Assembly: GCA_016867655.1 (NCBI GenBank)
Contig: VGJA01000087.1
Span: 1-5,015 of the forward strand
Direction: 5' to 3'
Origin: Candidatus Altarchaeales archaeon
GTDB taxonomy: Archaea; Altiarchaeota; Altiarchaeia; IMC4; SCGC-AAA252-I15
DNA: 5,015 nucleotides
The notes under the pieces were generated by a model. It had not been told where the DNA came from, ran no database searches, and saw nothing but the letters and a program-made list of their open reading frames with translations. The stretch's first letter is position 1. Each line of letters opens with the position of its first letter. The position numbers and the translations under genes are program-made. This document shows, one piece after another, positions 3,398 through 5,015 of this stretch.

Positions 3398-4921
3398 TTA
3401 TAGGCTCATTATTTCTGTTGGCGAGTATTCGTCTGTGAGGAATATCCCCTCTGAAGTGTTTACTGTGAAATTGTTTAGCACATAACTTCTTATGGATTTG
3501 TTTACAGACTCCTTTTCTGGTTCAGGCACTTTTTCCAGGAATTTTTCCACATCGCCAATTGCGTTGTCTCCTTTGAGGGATATGATTAGTATGGTGTCGC
3601 CCAATGTGTTGTTTGGGTTGGCCGGTATTGCGTAGTTTCTGCTGAATGTGGGTTCCAGTGTTTTTCCGATGGATTTGATTATCATTGAGTTTTTGCCCTC
3701 TAGGGAGGAGATTACGTTTTGGACGTACACGCCGTCGTTGGTTAGGTGGTTGTCTACTTCGCGAATCATCTCGTAGGTGGTGAGGTGGAAGGGTATTTGA
3801 CGTGTGGAGCTGTAGACGTCCATAATTATTAGGTCATACTTCTTATCCTTTTTTTTGAGGAACAGGCGTGCGTCATCTGCAAAAAAATGCACTTTATCCC
3901 CTTCTTTCTCTGAAAAATAGGTTGTGGCAACTTCGAACACCTTAGGGTCTATGTCAACAACGTCTATGTCAACTTCGGGGTAGATGGCGTGCAAGTAGTC
4001 TATTCCAATCCCTGCTCCGTTTCCAAGGAAGAGAACGTTTTTTATGTCGGGTTTGAAAAGCCAGGGAATTTGCGTCAAACTGACGTAATCGTAAAAACTT
4101 TTGTTGTATTTGGCAAAAATACCGCCCTGAATGAGGTTTCCAACCTGTAGAACGCGCACATTACCCATGCTTTCATTGAACTTGAATTCAGACACGGTAA
4201 TGGAGTTGTAGACTGTGTCTCCTTCAAAGAGTACTGTACTGTTGGGCATGATATACTCTGGTTGCAACCAAATTATTTGTATCACAATTGGGCCGGCAAT
4301 CATAACTACATCTAAGAGTCTAATTATTTTTTTTTTGAAGTTTAGAAACAGAGATATTGCCAGCAGCAAAACTCCGAGCATCAGTACTATGGTCTTGATT
4401 TTGAAGTATGGCATCAAAACAAACCCGCTGATGAAGGTGCCGAATATGCTACCTACTGTCGATATGGAGTATATAAAACCGCTAGTGCGGCCCGCGCTAT
4501 CAACTGACCTGCTGGTCAGTCTAATGCAGTATGGCGAGACTTTGGCCAGATAGTAGCTTGGCAGGGCTAGACTAACAACCGAGCCTACCAGAGTACCTAA
4601 CTCTTGGCCGAGGCCGGCAAACATTCCTGCCAGCATCACGGTTAAGGGGAGAAGGGAGGTGTACAAGGCAGCCATGAAAACAATATTTGCGAGGCCTTCT
4701 CTGCTGCCCTCTCTGTCGGCCTCCACACCACCCTTGTAATAGCCAAGGCTCATGGAAACCATTACAACGCCTATTATGCTAGTCCAAACGAAGAAAGTGT
4801 TCCCATAGTAGGGCACGAACATCCTGGCGCCAATAATCTCAACCACCATAATCGCCATCCCGCAGAAGAAGGCAATAAACTCAACCCAGGTGAAAGAATG
4901 ACCTCTGAAACTAAAAACCAT
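3398..4921 (-). CDS. Membrane protein with C-terminal spermidine-synthase-like methyltransferase-fold domain
   Basis: A 507-residue fusion. Residues 1-220 contain about seven hydrophobic segments (near 11-30, 42-62, 78-100, 108-126, 147-170, 174-193, 202-219), so this half is membrane-embedded. The C-terminal half has the polyamine synthase fold: YNSITV (238-243), the nucleotide-binding loop LGNGAGIG (299-306), the acidic VVDIDP (321-326), DDAR (349-352), YDLIIMDVYSS (362-372) with Asp368 at the catalytic position, and a final LTDEYSPTE (495-503) seen in membrane-fused members of this family. Classical spermidine synthases transfer aminopropyl from decarboxylated SAM to putrescine. Here the usual substrate loop (DG-x-x-Q ... 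DE) is replaced by GNLIQGGIFAKYN, so polyamine synthesis is not assured and the real substrate is unknown. ATG 4921 is chosen as the first Met before the first membrane segment. No Shine-Dalgarno site is visible. The protein appears intact. Confidence 0.88.
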   Translation of the reverse strand: MVFSFRGHSFTWVEFIAFFCGMAIMVVEIIGARMFVPYYGNTFFVWTSIIGVVMVSMSLGYYKGGVEADREGSREGLANIVFMAALYTSLLPLTVMLAGMFAGLGQELGTLVGSVVSLALPSYYLAKVSPYCIRLTSRSVDSAGRTSGFIYSISTVGSIFGTFISGFVLMPYFKIKTIVLMLGVLLLAISLFLNFKKKIIRLLDVVMIAGPIVIQIIWLQPEYIMPNSTVLFEGDTVYNSITVSEFKFNESMGNVRVLQVGNLIQGGIFAKYNKSFYDYVSLTQIPWLFKPDIKNVLFLGNGAGIGIDYLHAIYPEVDIDVVDIDPKVFEVATTYFSEKEGDKVHFFADDARLFLKKKDKKYDLIIMDVYSSTRQIPFHLTTYEMIREVDNHLTNDGVYVQNVISSLEGKNSMIIKSIGKTLEPTFSRNYAIPANPNNTLGDTILIISLKGDNAIGDVEKFLEKVPEPEKESVNKSIRSYVLNNFTVNTSEGIFLTDEYSPTEIMSL

Positions 4922-4940
4922 GTTACTTATTGCTTTTGCA

Positions 4941-4965
4941 TCTTAAAACAGCAATGCATTTTAAA
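4941..4965 (-). promoter_or_regulatory. Promoter region of the spermidine-synthase-like gene, two TATA candidates
   Basis: Minus-strand TTTAAAA (4959-4965), about 41 bases before ATG 4921, would give a leader of about 15 bases. TTTTAAGA (4941-4948), about 24 bases before the ATG, would give a leaderless mRNA. The sequence does not decide between them. Confidence 0.4.
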
Positions 4966-4986
4966 TCAGATGATTGACTAGACTAG

Positions 4987-4996
4987 TTTTTTTTTT
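4987..4996 (+). terminator. T10 run near the right edge
   Basis: Ten consecutive T on the plus strand after GACTAGACTAG. It could end a plus-strand transcript, but no plus-strand gene precedes it in this window, so its role is uncertain. Confidence 0.2.
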
Positions 4997-5015
4997 AGTA
5001 TCAGAAAGATGAAGC

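Noticed and set aside
3016..3485. Several frames of 71-143 codons on both strands
   Set aside because: They cross tRNA-Ser and its intron; the Lys/Phe-rich products come from the repeated AAAGAAAGAAA/TTTCTTTCTTT words.
4215..4553. Plus-strand frame of 112 codons
   Set aside because: Antisense shadow of the membrane half of the spermidine-synthase-like gene.

Overview
The window reads as a piece of an archaeal chromosome. It has an archaeal Cbf5/TruB pseudouridine synthase with a C-terminal PUA domain, two tRNA genes each interrupted after position 37 by a long intron with a bulge-helix-bulge (BHB) splice motif, TATA-type promoters 24-45 nt from their start codons (one clearly leaderless), T-rich terminators, and no encoded CCA. 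A small-genome (DPANN-like) archaeon is a reasonable guess, but that is inference and no lineage can be proven from this sequence.

Layout. 1-939 (+): 3' part of cbf5, entering from the left edge. 920-1134 (+): a 70-residue membrane/cysteine protein overlapping the cbf5 end, broken by two apparent single-C insertions. 1117-1277: a T-rich terminator (read on minus) and a remnant resembling the end of the tRNA-Ser gene. 1278-1766 (-): a type II toxin-antitoxin operon (RHH antitoxin, then RelE/ParE toxin) with TATA box, palindromic operator candidate, Shine-Dalgarno site and, upstream, five 8-bp repeats. 1865-1961: a second tRNA-end-like repeat and hairpins. 1976-2470 (-): an unrecognised 164-residue protein with a leaderless promoter. 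2585-2839: a GC-rich, hairpin-dense stretch with a third tRNA-end-like repeat. 2841-2983 (-): tRNA-Ala(GGC) with a 69-nt intron. 3098-3263 (+): tRNA-Ser(GCT) with an 80-nt intron. 3264-3397: convergent terminator region. 3398-4921 (-): a membrane-embedded protein with a spermidine-synthase-like domain. 4922-5015: its promoter region and a T10 run.

How it fits together. cbf5 and the two tRNAs are core RNA-metabolism genes. Between them lie two accessory units, the toxin-antitoxin pair and the unknown gene, both on the minus strand and each bounded by copies of one sequence, CGCCGARGTTGGRAT, which is the reverse complement of the tRNA-Ser 3' end. The first copy also carries the T-rich tRNA-Ser terminator, so it appears to be a true copy of the end of that gene. 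The arrangement looks like an accessory island built at, or delimited by, tRNA-gene ends. No integrase or transposase is present, so the mechanism is open. A short purine motif, AAAGAAAGAAA, occurs seven times on either strand, mostly in tRNA introns and terminators.
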